From an uncultured Clostridia bacterium (GTDB lineage Bacteria; Bacillota; Clostridia; TANB77; CAG-508), in the NCBI GenBank assembly GCA_949045875.1, contig CARPYP010000038.1, positions 1 to 14,386 of the forward strand: a stretch of 14,386 bases of DNA, read 5' to 3'. This document shows, piece by piece, positions 14,121-14,386 of the stretch (position 1 is the stretch's first letter; each line of letters opens with the position of its first letter). Made by a program: the position numbers and the translations under genes. The notes beneath the pieces were generated by a model. It saw only the letters and a program-made list of their open reading frames with translations. It searched no databases and was not told the origin of the DNA.

Positions 14121-14386
14121 TTTCTTCTCTCCTGTTCTTTTTACTGGGCGGCTTGTGTGTATGTTAACCTTTTCAGCTTTACCCTTTTCAATCTCTGTGT
14201 TACCGTTTTTTTGCCACACGGTTAAAGAAGCGTTGCATTTCGTAACTTCCATTTGTCTTTCTTTTTCCCTTTTGGGTCATTACCCTTGTTCTCTAGGATA
14301 AGAATTTAATAATTTACAACATTTATTAACACTTATCACCAGTTTACAACTTTTTACAAAAATAAAAAATACAAACCCATCTTTTC
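14121..14386 (-). promoter_or_regulatory. Upstream region of the 82-aa gene
   Basis: It contains repeated TTGTAAA words on the minus strand (around 14285-14355, for example GTTGTAAACTGG and GTTGTAAATT), spaced so that TTGTAA could act as a -35 box before TAATAA. The pairing is imperfect and the window ends here, so the promoter is only suggested. Confidence 0.25.

Noticed and set aside
14121..14252. 44-residue N-terminal extension of the small acidic protein
   Set aside because: The downstream ATG 14120 has a much better ribosome site, and the extension differs in charge and quality.
1..14386. tRNA, rRNA or a recognisable riboswitch
   Set aside because: No cloverleaf, rRNA-like segment or known aptamer core was recognised by eye; a covariance-model scan would be needed to exclude one.

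Overview
The window comes from an AT-rich, low-GC Firmicute, most likely a gut-type clostridium (Lachnospiraceae-like). Strong GGAGG Shine-Dalgarno sites, several TTG starts and tightly overlapping small genes support this. The gene content (YonO-type RNA polymerase, HU-like protein, P22-type antirepressor, several ParB-fold proteins, a probable replication protein) points to a prophage, phage-plasmid or large plasmid rather than core chromosome. The host assignment is an inference. No integrase, structural gene, ParA or attachment site is visible here.

Every convincing gene lies on the minus strand, so transcription runs from high to low coordinates. At the high end (13872-14386) is one small acidic protein gene of less AT-rich composition, closed by a clean intrinsic terminator. 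Below it lies about 1.5 kb of very AT-rich, apparently non-coding DNA (12309-13845). It holds an 11-bp iteron-like tandem repeat and several short palindromes, and could be an origin, centromere-like or regulatory region. Next come a RelA/SpoT-family alarmone-synthetase-like protein (11208-12308) with its own hairpin terminator, and a phage antirepressor (10050-10916) with a G9 tract upstream.

The 9775-9934 leader contains two perfect copies of a 31-bp repeat plus a strong hairpin. It precedes a winged-helix, replication-initiator-like gene (8939-9784). A long operon-like series follows, much of it overlapping by 1-23 nt: two ParB-fold proteins (317 and 269 aa), a truncated replication-like ORF with a decayed fragment and a perfect 27-nt palindrome, a cluster of small unknown proteins, a zinc-ribbon protein, and a third, 93-aa ParB-fold protein.

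The series ends with three translationally coupled genes: a large CoiA-like PD-(D/E)XK nuclease candidate (TTG start), a 945-aa single-chain double-psi beta-barrel RNA polymerase with the catalytic motif DYDSD, and an HU-like protein (TTG start). A single-chain RNA polymerase next to an HU-like gene recalls yonO-yonN of Bacillus phage SPbeta. The CoiA-like nuclease coupled to it is the unexpected partner, and this triad is the best candidate for an undescribed system. It may be a dedicated transcription module of the element, with the nuclease acting in DNA processing or competitor exclusion; that role is inference.
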